This document shows positions 31,292 through 41,007 of a stretch of DNA of 64,000 bases, in pieces. Location of the stretch: assembly GCA_035458525.1 (NCBI GenBank), contig DATHZQ010000040.1, positions 1-64,000 of the forward strand. The letters run 5' to 3'. Position 1 is the stretch's first letter. The number at the start of each line of letters is the position of its first letter. The notes beneath the pieces were generated by a model, which was not told the DNA's origin, did not search any database, and saw only the letters and a list, made by a program, of their open reading frames with translations. Made by a program: the position numbers and the translations under genes. This DNA is from DATHZQ01 sp035458525 (lineage in GTDB: Bacteria > Actinomycetota > Acidimicrobiia > Spongiisociales > UBA5794).

Positions 31292-32491
31292 TCATGTCCG
31301 ACTCCCCGCAGAAACGGCGAGCTGTGTGTTGACCGCTGCCGGTGAGAGCACGTGCTCGATCACCATTGCCGCGGCTCCGGTGATGCCGGCGTTGTCGCCC
31401 AAGCGGGCGGGCACGACATCCAGGTGGCCTGTCGAGAGCGCCGTGGAGCGGCGGTATACGACCTCGCGTATGCGGGCGATGAACTCGGGCCCGGCGGAAG
31501 CGAGGTCGCCGCCGATCGCGATCGTGTTCGGGTTCACGACGTTCACGATCGAAGCAAGCACGGAGCCGATGAGGCGCCCGGCGCCCTGGACGGCCTGGAT
31601 CGCATCGTGGTTTCCCGACCGCACCAGCGCTACGACATCCCGGGTGTCGGTGGTCGCATACCCCTTTGCCGCAAGGGACGTTGCAAGCGCATTGCCGCCT
31701 GCGGAAGCTTCGAGGCAACCGACGTTGCCGCACCGGCACACGACGTCGGCATCCCCGATCTGGATGTGGCCGATGTCCCCGGCGGCACCGTCCGAGCCGC
31801 GATGCAGGCGTCCACCGAGGATGAGGCCGGAACCGATACCCGTGCCGACCTTCACGTAGACGAAATCGAGCGGCGGCGAGTCCATGGCCCACCATTCTCC
31901 GAGTGCCATGATGTTGACGTCGTTGTCGACGAGGCAGGTGGTGGCGAAGCTGTCGGCAATTCGCTCCCGGACCGCAAAGCCGTCCCATCCGGGCATGATC
32001 GGCGGGACCACGGCTCTTCCGGTCGCAAACTCGACCGGGCCCGGGAGGCCGATACCGATGCCCTTGACGTCGGCGGTGGTTTTGCCTGCGGCGGCGAGAA
32101 GCTCTCGGAACGTCGTTTCGACCCAATCGAGCACAACCTCCGGGCCGGCGGCGATGTCGATGTCCGACCCGACATGCTCGAGCGGCTCCGCCATCAAGTT
32201 CGTGAGGGCAAGTCGTGAGTGGGTGGCGCCGAGGTCGGCGGCCAACACGACGCCGGCATTGCGGTTGAACTCGAGCAACGTGGGCGGCCGTCCCCCGGTC
32301 GAGGGCCCTTCACCGGCCTCGACCAGCAGCTTGTCTCCGATCAGGCGTTCGATGCGCTGGGACACGGTGGACCGGGCGAGGCCGGTGACGTCGACGAGTT
32401 CGGCCCGAGTCGTGGCCGAGCCGCTGCGAATCAGCTGCAGCAGTACGCCGGCCGAGTCTGCGGAGGCGGGGGGCGCCTCATGACGTTCCAT
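31292..32491 (-). CDS. ROK-family transcriptional repressor
   Basis: This 399-aa protein starts MERHEAPPASADSAGVLLQL. It has an N-terminal winged helix (TRAELVDVTGLARSTVSQRI, about residues 27-46) and a ROK sugar-sensing domain with DLGATHSRLALTN, KVGTGIGSGL and the zinc motif CRCGNVGCLEA. NagC/XylR-type ROK repressors release DNA on binding a sugar or sugar phosphate. It lies within the gene train, 102 nt upstream of the binding-protein gene, and is a candidate local regulator in addition to the GntR protein. Confidence 0.9.
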   Translation of the reverse strand: MERHEAPPASADSAGVLLQLIRSGSATTRAELVDVTGLARSTVSQRIERLIGDKLLVEAGEGPSTGGRPPTLLEFNRNAGVVLAADLGATHSRLALTNLMAEPLEHVGSDIDIAAGPEVVLDWVETTFRELLAAAGKTTADVKGIGIGLPGPVEFATGRAVVPPIMPGWDGFAVRERIADSFATTCLVDNDVNIMALGEWWAMDSPPLDFVYVKVGTGIGSGLILGGRLHRGSDGAAGDIGHIQIGDADVVCRCGNVGCLEASAGGNALATSLAAKGYATTDTRDVVALVRSGNHDAIQAVQGAGRLIGSVLASIVNVVNPNTIAIGGDLASAGPEFIARIREVVYRRSTALSTGHLDVVPARLGDNAGITGAAAMVIEHVLSPAAVNTQLAVSAGSRT

Positions 32492-32607
32492 GCTTTCGCC
32501 AGTCAACCAACCTCTTTTGTCGGTGTCAAGAACGAAGTCCGGGGTCCACGGCCGACGACCGACAGTCGTGCTGGTGGCTGTCGCGTGCGCTGCGTCGGTG
32601 GACCACT

Positions 32608-33390
32608 TCAGCATGCGCCGCCGAGGGCCCGCGCCAGCCGTCGGGCGTGCTCTTGGTAGGCGCGTTCGAATAGCTCCGCGGAACGTTCCGCCCCGACCAC
32701 GCTCGAGCTGGTCAGCACCGGAGGCAGCGCATCCATCGGCGCGAGGATGGCGGCGGTCTGCACTTTGATCTCGTTCACGATCGCGGCGTTGGCCACGGTC
32801 GACACGGGGCCGATCGGTGTGTCGAGGCCATCGAGTGCGACGGCGGCGTCGCCGATCGGCACGCAGATGTCGATCACCACGTCTGCGTGGTCGAGGAGGC
32901 GGGTGCCGTCTGGGGTACCGGGCGTGCCCGCGAGCGAGTGGTCGACGGCGGTGACGGCGACCACCGGAAGTCCGCGCTGCTTGCATCCCGCCGCAAGCTC
33001 GACGGGTACTGCCGTATTCCCGCTCGAGCTGAACACGATCATCACGTCTTCGGGCTGGAACGCGAAGTTGGCCAGGATCACCTCGGCCAGACCCGGGACC
33101 CGCTCGATGAACATTGCCTGCCGCTGGCCATTGGCGCCGGCAACCTGCGTGTGGAACGTCATCGACAGCTCGGCGATGGGATGGAATCCAGGGTAAGAGC
33201 CGTAGCGGGGAAACATCTCCTCGAGGGGGATGCGGGAATGGCCCGTGCCGAACAGATGCACCATGCCTCCGGCCGCGATGGCCCTCGCGGACATCTCGGC
33301 AACCGTGGCGATCGCATCCATCTGGGTCGCCTCGATGCGATCGAGCGTTGCTCGCGCCGCCTCCAGCCAGCGCCCCGCCATGGCCGTCAT
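32608..33390 (-). CDS. SIS-domain sugar isomerase-like protein (UPF0309-like)
   Basis: This 260-aa SIS-domain protein has HLFGTGHSRIPLEEMFPRYG (about residues 36-55) and MIVFSSSGNTAVPVELA (about 108-124), the Ser/Thr-rich sugar-phosphate loop. SIS domains bind phosphosugars, often amino sugars, and isomerise or deaminate them. GGAGGGG precedes the ATG at 33390; a second in-frame ATG lies three codons later. It is the first gene of the reverse-strand train and diverges from the GntR gene across the operators. The substrate may be an amino-sugar phosphate. Confidence 0.82.
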   Translation of the reverse strand: MTAMAGRWLEAARATLDRIEATQMDAIATVAEMSARAIAAGGMVHLFGTGHSRIPLEEMFPRYGSYPGFHPIAELSMTFHTQVAGANGQRQAMFIERVPGLAEVILANFAFQPEDVMIVFSSSGNTAVPVELAAGCKQRGLPVVAVTAVDHSLAGTPGTPDGTRLLDHADVVIDICVPIGDAAVALDGLDTPIGPVSTVANAAIVNEIKVQTAAILAPMDALPPVLTSSSVVGAERSAELFERAYQEHARRLARALGGAC

Positions 33391-33419
33391 GGTCTTCCCC
33401 TCCAAGCGAACGACATTGA

Positions 33420-33447
33420 CTTGTCTATACAAGCAAATGTCTAGACA
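33420..33447. promoter_or_regulatory. Tandem palindromic operators between divergent SIS and GntR genes
   Basis: Site 1 is CTTGTCTATACAAG (33420-33433), with perfect CTTGT/ACAAG arms. Site 2 contains the perfect palindrome TGTCTAGACA (33438-33447). Their centres are 16 bp apart. The pattern resembles NagR/DasR-type boxes of the HutC subfamily of GntR regulators, and the adjacent forward gene encodes such a protein. Binding here would control both arms and the regulator itself. Confidence 0.72.
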
Positions 33448-33489
33448 AGTTTCCACCCGTCTCGAGCGACGGCGGTATGCTCGGCGACG

Positions 33490-34206
33490 ATGCCCCCAGG
33501 TGCCCGCTACCTCGAAATCGCTGCCTATCTGCGCGAGGCGGTGAGCGCTTCCCAGCAGGGGGATCGGCTGCCCTCGGAGGCGGAGCTCTGCGAGCGCTTC
33601 GGCGTGAGCCGCATGACGGCCCGGCATGCGATCCAAGTCCTCGAGCAAGAACACCTGGTGCATCGCAAGAGGGGCAAAGGCACCTTCGTGTCGGCCAAGC
33701 CGGTACCGCGTCTGCTCGGATCGCCGCTGTCGTTCACCGAGAGCATGAAGCGGCGCGGCATGCAGGCATCGACCACGGTGCTCGCGGCCCGCTACGAAGC
33801 TCCCGATGAGGGCGACGTCAAGGCGCTCGAGATCGCGGCCGACGATCAGATCGCCGTGCTCGAGCGGCTGCGCTGTGCCGACGGTGTGCCGATGGCGATC
33901 GAGCGGGCGGTGCTGGCGCCGGATTGCGCCTCCGTGATCGAAGCCATCGGCGACGGTTCGCTGCACGACGCATTCGAAGCGATGGGACGCGTTCCCAGTC
34001 GCGCCACCGCCGAGGTCACCGCACGCTCGGCCTCGGCGACCGAGAAGCGCCTCCTCGAGCTCGAAGGCGACGACGTCGTGCTGTGCGAGCGTCGGGTGAT
34101 CTACGACCAGGACGGCGCACCACTCGAGCACACGGAAACCCGTTACGCCGCCGATCGCTACGTGTTCGACGTCACGATGTACCGGCCCCCGAGCGTGTCG
34201 CTGTGA
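33490..34206 (+). CDS. GntR-family regulator, HutC/NagR subfamily (UTRA domain)
   Basis: This 238-aa protein has an N-terminal winged helix (LPSEAELCERFGVSRMTARH, about residues 27-46, then LVHRKRGKGTFVS) and a C-terminal UTRA effector domain with FTESMKRRGMQ, VLERLRCADGVPMAIER and a final HTETRYAADRYVFDV. Regulators of this subfamily sense phosphorylated amino sugars or related metabolites. It diverges from the SIS gene with two palindromic operators between them. Its stop overlaps the start of the ROK kinase gene (GTGA), so both are made from one transcript. Confidence 0.92.
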   Translation: MPPGARYLEIAAYLREAVSASQQGDRLPSEAELCERFGVSRMTARHAIQVLEQEHLVHRKRGKGTFVSAKPVPRLLGSPLSFTESMKRRGMQASTTVLAARYEAPDEGDVKALEIAADDQIAVLERLRCADGVPMAIERAVLAPDCASVIEAIGDGSLHDAFEAMGRVPSRATAEVTARSASATEKRLLELEGDDVVLCERRVIYDQDGAPLEHTETRYAADRYVFDVTMYRPPSVSL

Positions 34207-35108
34207 CGGAGGCCCTCTTTCTCGGCGTCGACCTCGGTGCGACCAACATCAAGATGGTCGTCGTTGACGCCGGACTCGAGCCCGAAGTGGTCGGTACCGA
34301 GCGCATCCCAACGCTCGGTGAGCAAGGTCACGATGCCGTGATCGATCGGCTTGCCAATGCGGTCGTCGAGCGCCACGAGCGCGCAGGCCCGTTCCGCGGC
34401 GTGGGGATCGGCACGCCGGGTCTGTTCGCTCCCGAGACGGGCGTCGTCGAGATCTTCACGAACTTGCCCGGTCAATGGCGTGGCGTGCCGCTGCGGCACC
34501 GGATGGAGACAGGCACCGGGTTGCCCATCACGCTCATCAACGACGCCAGAGCCTTCACCCTCGCCGAGGGGCGCTTGGGGGCAGGCAACGGTCTGCCGGT
34601 GGTCGCTTGCCTGACCCTCGGCACGGGCATCGGCGGCGGCCTGATGATCGACGGCCGCCTCTTCAACGGCGCCACCGGGATCGCCGGCGAGATCGCCCAC
34701 CAGACCGTGCTGCCCGGCGGTCGCGTCTGCGGCTGTGGAAACGCCGGATGCGCGGAAGGTCTCGCCCGGTCCGACGTGCTGGCTGAGATGGCCGGGAAGA
34801 GCAGCGTCGAGGAGGTCTTTGCGGGTCTCGCCGCCGGCGACGCACGGTGCGCGGAGGCGGTCGCCACTGCCGCAAAGTACGTCGGCATCGCCCTCGCCAA
34901 CGTGGTCACGGTGATCGGCCCGAACCGGATCGTCATCGGCGGCGGAATCGCCGCAGCCGGTGATGCGATCCTCGACCCCATCCGGGATGCCATCAAGGCT
35001 CATGTGACGCTCGTGCCCCACGAGTCCATCGAGGTGGTCCCGGCTTCGCTCGGCTCGGAAGCCGGGGCGATCGGTGCGGCGCTTGCCGCCATCGACGCTG
35101 CGGGCTGA
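34203..35108 (+). CDS. ROK-family sugar kinase
   Basis: This 301-aa protein starts at GTG (MTEALFLGVDLGATNIKMVV). The ATP-phosphate motif DLGATNIK (about residues 9-16), GIGTPGLF, NDARAFTLAEGRLG, LGTGIGGGL and the zinc motif CGCGNAGCAEG are present, and there is no DNA-binding domain, so it is a kinase rather than a repressor. It probably phosphorylates the imported hexose or amino sugar. It is coupled to the GntR gene and ends immediately before the convergent SDR stop codon. Confidence 0.9.
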   Translation: MTEALFLGVDLGATNIKMVVVDAGLEPEVVGTERIPTLGEQGHDAVIDRLANAVVERHERAGPFRGVGIGTPGLFAPETGVVEIFTNLPGQWRGVPLRHRMETGTGLPITLINDARAFTLAEGRLGAGNGLPVVACLTLGTGIGGGLMIDGRLFNGATGIAGEIAHQTVLPGGRVCGCGNAGCAEGLARSDVLAEMAGKSSVEEVFAGLAAGDARCAEAVATAAKYVGIALANVVTVIGPNRIVIGGGIAAAGDAILDPIRDAIKAHVTLVPHESIEVVPASLGSEAGAIGAALAAIDAAG

Positions 35109-35909
35109 TCAGGCTGGGGCTTCGGTCACCGACCACCCGCCGTCGAGGGCGATCACCTGGCCGGTGATGTAACGCGACTCGGGGGACAGGAGGAACACCG
35201 CAAGGTCGGCGGCCGCCTCCGCCGGGAGCAAACCCTGGGCCAGCGGCTGTTTGCGGGCGGCGTACGCAACGCTGGCCGGGTCGTCCTGGGCCCGCTGCGA
35301 CATCGGTGTGGCAACGAGGCCAGGAGCGACGGCGTTCACCCGGATCAGGTCCGCAGCGTAACGCGCCGCCATCGTCACGGTGAGTGCCTCGATGGCGCCC
35401 TTGGCGGTGGCGTAGCCGTGTGTAGCGAACAGCTGCGCCGGGCTCGAAGCCAGCACACTCGACATGAGGATGATGGCGCCCCGGCCGCCGGCCGCGGGGT
35501 CCTGGTGCAGCATCTGACGGATCGCCGCCGCGGCGACGGTGAAGGCAGGTACCGCGTTGAGCTCGTATGCGGCAGCGAAGCCGTCCAGCGTCGCCTGGTC
35601 GATCGGACCGTCGCCGTGCGTGCGGGCGCTGGCCCCGGCGACGGCGAAGAGCCCGTCAACGCGGCCAAAGCGCTCCACGCATGCTGCCACCGCGGCGTTC
35701 GTGGCTACCTCGTCACGGAGGTCTGCTGCCGACCACGCCGCAGTGCCGCCTTCCTGCCGGATCCGCTCGGCGAGGACGCGGCACTCCTCGGGTTCCATCG
35801 AAACGATGAAGACGCCGGCGCCCTCGGCCGCACACCGAGTTGCGGCGGCGGCCGCCATCCCCGTGGCGCCGGTGATCAGGCAAACGTGGCCGGTGAGTCG
35901 ATCTGACAT
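35109..35909 (-). CDS. SDR-family oxidoreductase
   Basis: This 266-aa short-chain dehydrogenase starts MSDRLTGHVCLITGATG. The cofactor loop reads TGATGMAAA, lacking the usual final GIG glycine pattern. The catalytic Ser lies in MSSVLASSP and the Tyr-Lys pair in GYATAK, and YITGQVIALDGGW ends the fold. It is convergent with the ROK kinase gene with no gap and stands alone on the reverse strand next to rpsL, so membership in the sugar pathway is only positional. Confidence 0.85.
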   Translation of the reverse strand: MSDRLTGHVCLITGATGMAAAAATRCAAEGAGVFIVSMEPEECRVLAERIRQEGGTAAWSAADLRDEVATNAAVAACVERFGRVDGLFAVAGASARTHGDGPIDQATLDGFAAAYELNAVPAFTVAAAAIRQMLHQDPAAGGRGAIILMSSVLASSPAQLFATHGYATAKGAIEALTVTMAARYAADLIRVNAVAPGLVATPMSQRAQDDPASVAYAARKQPLAQGLLPAEAAADLAVFLLSPESRYITGQVIALDGGWSVTEAPA

Positions 35910-36230
35910 TCCGGGCAGTTGTAGCAGGTCGCCGGGGACCTCTCGATCAGGCAGCGGTTGGAGCGCAACGAGCCTGCCCTGGGGGGAACACTCCGACCGG
36001 TGAGGGTGTTGCCCGGTGGTACGACCCGTCGAGGGCGACGATTTGGGCTCGGATCGCCTGGATGCGTCTATACTCCCGGTCAGATCTTCCCGATCGAGTT
36101 CCCGTTTACCCGGAGCCAAGGCCGTACTGCGGCGTGGTGTTGTGAGCGGAGCAACTCACCCGGGGTCGGCGGTCGCATGAGTGCGGCGCCGACTTTCGCG
36201 TGTAGAGAACCAACAGAAGAGAGAAGGCAC
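35910..36230 (+). other. Spacer upstream of rpsL, no gene
   Basis: No gene is recognised in these 321 bases. They must contain the promoter of the rpsL-rpsG-fusA unit, because the preceding SDR gene runs on the opposite strand. A candidate -10 is described separately. The rest is an apparently untranslated leader of about 150 nt. Confidence 0.5.
36043..36074 (+). promoter_or_regulatory. Candidate promoter of the rpsL-rpsG-fusA unit
   Basis: TATACT (36069-36074) is a good -10. The best -35 is TTGGGC (36043-36048), with a long 20-bp spacing. A promoter is required here, since the neighbouring gene is on the reverse strand. Confidence 0.45.
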
Positions 36231-36602
36231 GTGCCGACCGTACAGCAGCTCGTCCGCAAAGGACGCAGGCCGAAGCCGAAGAAGACGAAGACCCTGGGCC
36301 TCGCCGGTTCCCCGCAACGGCGTGGTGTGTGCACTCGCGTGTACACCGTCACGCCCAAGAAGCCGAACTCGGCGCTCCGCAAGGTGGCCCGTGTGCGGCT
36401 GACCTCTCAGATCGAGGTCACGGCCTACATCCCCGGCGAAGGTCACAACCTCCAGGAGCACTCGATCGTGCTCGTTCGTGGCGGTCGTGTGAAGGATCTT
36501 CCCGGCGTTCGCTACAAGGTCATCCGCGGCGCTCTCGACGCCGCCGGTGTCGACGGTCGCAAGCAGTCGCGTTCCCGCTACGGCGCCAAGAAGGACAACT
36601 AG
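36231..36602 (+). CDS. rpsL: Ribosomal protein S12
   Basis: S12 is the decoding-centre protein that controls translational accuracy. The 123-aa product starts at GTG (MPTVQQLVRKGRR) after AGAGAAGG. The TPKKPNSALRK and GRVKDLPGVRY segments carry the lysines altered in streptomycin resistance; both are wild type. The Asp that is beta-methylthiolated in many bacteria is present (KDLPG). rpsG follows after 2 nt. Confidence 0.98.
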   Translation: MPTVQQLVRKGRRPKPKKTKTLGLAGSPQRRGVCTRVYTVTPKKPNSALRKVARVRLTSQIEVTAYIPGEGHNLQEHSIVLVRGGRVKDLPGVRYKVIRGALDAAGVDGRKQSRSRYGAKKDN

Positions 36603-36604
36603 CC

Positions 36605-37072
36605 ATGCGTAGAGCACCCGCTGAAGTACGCACGCTCGACCCGGATCCGGTGTACCGCAGCGTGCTGGTGACCCAGGTGATCAACAAGGTCTTGTGGCGC
36701 GGCAAGAAGGGCGCCGCCCGCCGCATCGTCTACGGGGCGCTGGAGATCGTCGACAAGCGCACGGGTGGGGACCCGCTGCAGACGCTGAAGGCGGCGGTCG
36801 ACAACATCCGCCCCTCCGTCGAGGTTCGGTCCCGCCGAGTCGGCGGCTCGTCTTACCAGGTGCCGATGGAAGTTCGGCCGCGCCGTGCCCAGACGCTCGC
36901 CGTCCGCTGGCTCGTCGAGTTTGCGCGCAAGCGCAAGGAGAACACGATGGCCGAGCGGCTCGCCAACGAGATTCTCGACGCCGCCAACCGCACCGGCTCA
37001 GCCGTGAAACGGCGCGAGGACATCCACAAGATGGCGGAGTCCAACAAGGCCTTCGCTCACTACCGCTGGTAG
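36605..37072 (+). CDS. rpsG: Ribosomal protein S7
   Basis: S7 nucleates assembly of the 30S head by binding the 3' domain of 16S rRNA. The 155-aa product starts MRRAPAEVRTLDPDPVYRS and ends in the typical DIHKMAESNKAFAHYRW. Length and sequence are normal. It sits between rpsL (2-nt gap) and fusA (113-nt gap). Confidence 0.98.
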   Translation: MRRAPAEVRTLDPDPVYRSVLVTQVINKVLWRGKKGAARRIVYGALEIVDKRTGGDPLQTLKAAVDNIRPSVEVRSRRVGGSSYQVPMEVRPRRAQTLAVRWLVEFARKRKENTMAERLANEILDAANRTGSAVKRREDIHKMAESNKAFAHYRW

Positions 37073-37185
37073 CGCCCGGAGCCTGCACCGCAGACACCTG
37101 GCCCACCCCCAACACTGTCAACCGAGAGGCCGCCCCCGTTACAGGTCGGCCGCGCCAGGAATCGCAGCACAGAAGAGACTGAACC

Positions 37186-39270
<2,085 letters not shown>

Positions 39271-39401
39271 GTCCCCCCGGGGCCGACACGCTCCCGTTCT
39301 TGCGTATATGACCGCGACATCTTTGACTGAGCTACGCCAGAACACCGTGGTCGGCCAACGTTGTTGGTCTTGCGTGGCTCGCTGCACCACTCCCGACGCA
39401 G

Positions 39402-39429
39402 CGGTGCCCCGCATCGCTGCGAGGCACCG
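39402..39429. terminator. Hairpin between fusA and the convergent SGNH gene
   Basis: CGGTGCC (39402-39408) pairs with GGCACCG (39423-39429); a nested alternative pairs GCAGCG with CGCTGC. It lies between two convergent genes and could serve both directions. There is no T-run. Confidence 0.4.
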
Positions 39430-39456
39430 TCGATCGGAGTTGGAAGCGGGTGGGGC

Positions 39457-40386
39457 TCAGCCGAGCAAGCCGAGCTCTCGAATGAGCTGAGCGTGAGTGT
39501 TTGCGATCTTCCGGTAGCCGAGATCCGACGGGTGGATGTCGGTTTGCGGCCCTTCGGTCACCGGGTCGTAGTCGCTCAGCACAAGGCCTCCGGCTGCGCG
39601 CTCGCACATGAGGGTGTAGGAGCAGATTCGGCGCACGTTGATGGGTGTTCCCGCACCGTTGGTCAGGAACGTCCCGAACGCGGACGCCACATCGGCCACG
39701 GGAACGCCGAACGCTCCATAGACCGCTTCGAGCGTTCCGTTGAAGACCGGCGTCAAGGCCAGCGACTGCTCGGCCAAGGCTTGACCCTCGGGACCGGTGA
39801 TCCAAAAGGCCAGGTTGGGCTGGTAGTAGTTCATGGCGACGATCGGCACATTGGGAGCGACAGCCTGCAGCGTGCCGATGATCACAGGCAGCGTTGCCCC
39901 GATCTGACCGAGCTGCGCCCCCAGGCAGGCCTCGATGTCCGGATCGAGCGGGTCGCACGCCAAGATGTCGTTGGCGCCGATTGCGATTGTGATGAGACGG
40001 ACCTCGCCTGGGTGGGAGAGCAGGTAGTCGACGGCGACGTCGAGCTGCGAGCTGCCACCAGGTGGGAGCTGGGCGTACGGCCCGTAGCACAGCGATCCGA
40101 ACTCCGAAGCCCCTCCGATGCCGTGCACCATTTCGACGGTGTCGTCGCCGGGACAGGCGAGATTGACGAAGTTGTCGACCCCGTGTTCGCGCTTCAGGCT
40201 CTTGAACAGACCGTTCGTGTAGCCGTTGTCGGTGAACGGCAAAGGCTGCTGGGTCCCGGCTGCAACCGAGTCACCCAGTGCCAGATAGGTGCCGCCGTCG
40301 TCACCGGAGTCCTGTTCGGCAGCCGCGACCGGCACCGCGGTCGCAACGAGTACCCCGACCGTGATTGCGATCAAGCGCATCCGCAT
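39457..40386 (-). CDS. Secreted SGNH/GDSL-family hydrolase
   Basis: This 309-aa protein has a Sec signal peptide (MRMRLIAITVGVLVATAVPV, probable cleavage after AAA near residue 23). SGNH block I is YLALGDSVAAG with the catalytic Ser, block III is IAIGANDI, and block V is TDIHPSDLGY with the Asp and His. Such lipases/esterases deacylate lipids or polysaccharides outside the membrane. It occupies, on the reverse strand, the place where tuf would normally be. The substrate is unknown. Confidence 0.88.
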   Translation of the reverse strand: MRMRLIAITVGVLVATAVPVAAAEQDSGDDGGTYLALGDSVAAGTQQPLPFTDNGYTNGLFKSLKREHGVDNFVNLACPGDDTVEMVHGIGGASEFGSLCYGPYAQLPPGGSSQLDVAVDYLLSHPGEVRLITIAIGANDILACDPLDPDIEACLGAQLGQIGATLPVIIGTLQAVAPNVPIVAMNYYQPNLAFWITGPEGQALAEQSLALTPVFNGTLEAVYGAFGVPVADVASAFGTFLTNGAGTPINVRRICSYTLMCERAAGGLVLSDYDPVTEGPQTDIHPSDLGYRKIANTHAQLIRELGLLG

Positions 40387-40453
40387 AGATTCCCACCTTC
40401 CCTCTCCTGAGGCGCCGAGTGTACCCGGCCTCCCGGCAGCTGCGGGGGTGAAT

Positions 40454-40483
40454 TTGCTACTCCGTTTTCGGCGCCACTACTAT
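40454..40483 (+). promoter_or_regulatory. Candidate S10-operon promoter
   Basis: TTGCTA (40454-40459) and TACTAT (40478-40483) have an 18-bp spacer. A promoter is required here because the upstream gene is divergent. It drives rpsJ and probably the whole ribosomal series downstream. Confidence 0.55.
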
Positions 40484-40493
40484 CCCGTTTCGC

Positions 40494-40511
40494 CGCAGGC
40501 ATTCGCCTGCG
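40494..40511 (+). promoter_or_regulatory. Leader hairpin of the S10 operon
   Basis: A 7-bp stem (CGCAGGC 40494-40500 with GCCTGCG 40505-40511) lies just after the predicted transcription start. It could be a stabilising 5' hairpin. I see no clear resemblance to the E. coli L4-binding S10 leader. Confidence 0.35.
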
Positions 40512-40695
40512 CGCAATCCGTAAGTCTTCGACGGTTGGGCGCCGTGTGCCCAGCCCCTGCCAAACCCGCGATGTACCCCCGGTACCGCTCGCCAGGTGGC
40601 GGGTCATCAGCTCTCGTGCGAGGGAGCTTCTTGGCCTTGCCACGTGACGTGCCTCCGGACGGTCCATCAACCGATCGAGAGACAGGACAGCACCC

Positions 40696-41007
40696 GTGGC
40701 TAACGAGCACCGGATCCGAATCCGCCTCAAGGCCTACGACCATTCTGTGGTCGACGAATCGGCGCGCAAGATCGCCGAGACGGTGGTCCGCACCCAAGCG
40801 AAGATCAAGGGTCCGGTTCCGCTGCCGACGAAGATTCACCGCTACACGGTGATCCGCGGCCCCCACGTCGACAAGACGAGTCGTGAGCACTTCGAGATGC
40901 GAATTCACAAGCGTCTCATCGACATCCTCGAGCCGACGCCCAAGACCGTCGATTCCCTCATGCGGCTGGATCTGCCGGCCGGCGTCGAGGTGGAGATCAA
41001 GACATGA
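40696..41007 (+). CDS. rpsJ: Ribosomal protein S10
   Basis: The 103-aa product starts at GTG (MANEHRIRIRLKAYDHSVVD). It is the 30S head protein and also the NusE partner in antitermination. The conserved PTKIHRYTVIRGPHVDKTSR loop is present. It is the first gene of the S10/spc series, and its stop overlaps the rplC start by 4 nt (ATGA). Confidence 0.98.
   Translation: MANEHRIRIRLKAYDHSVVDESARKIAETVVRTQAKIKGPVPLPTKIHRYTVIRGPHVDKTSREHFEMRIHKRLIDILEPTPKTVDSLMRLDLPAGVEVEIKT

Larger units (their letters stand above)
40387..40695 (+). other. Spacer upstream of rpsJ, no gene
   Basis: No gene is seen in these 309 bases between the divergent SGNH and rpsJ genes. They hold a promoter candidate (40454-40483), a hairpin (40494-40511) and a roughly 180-nt leader of the S10 operon. 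Confidence 0.5.
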
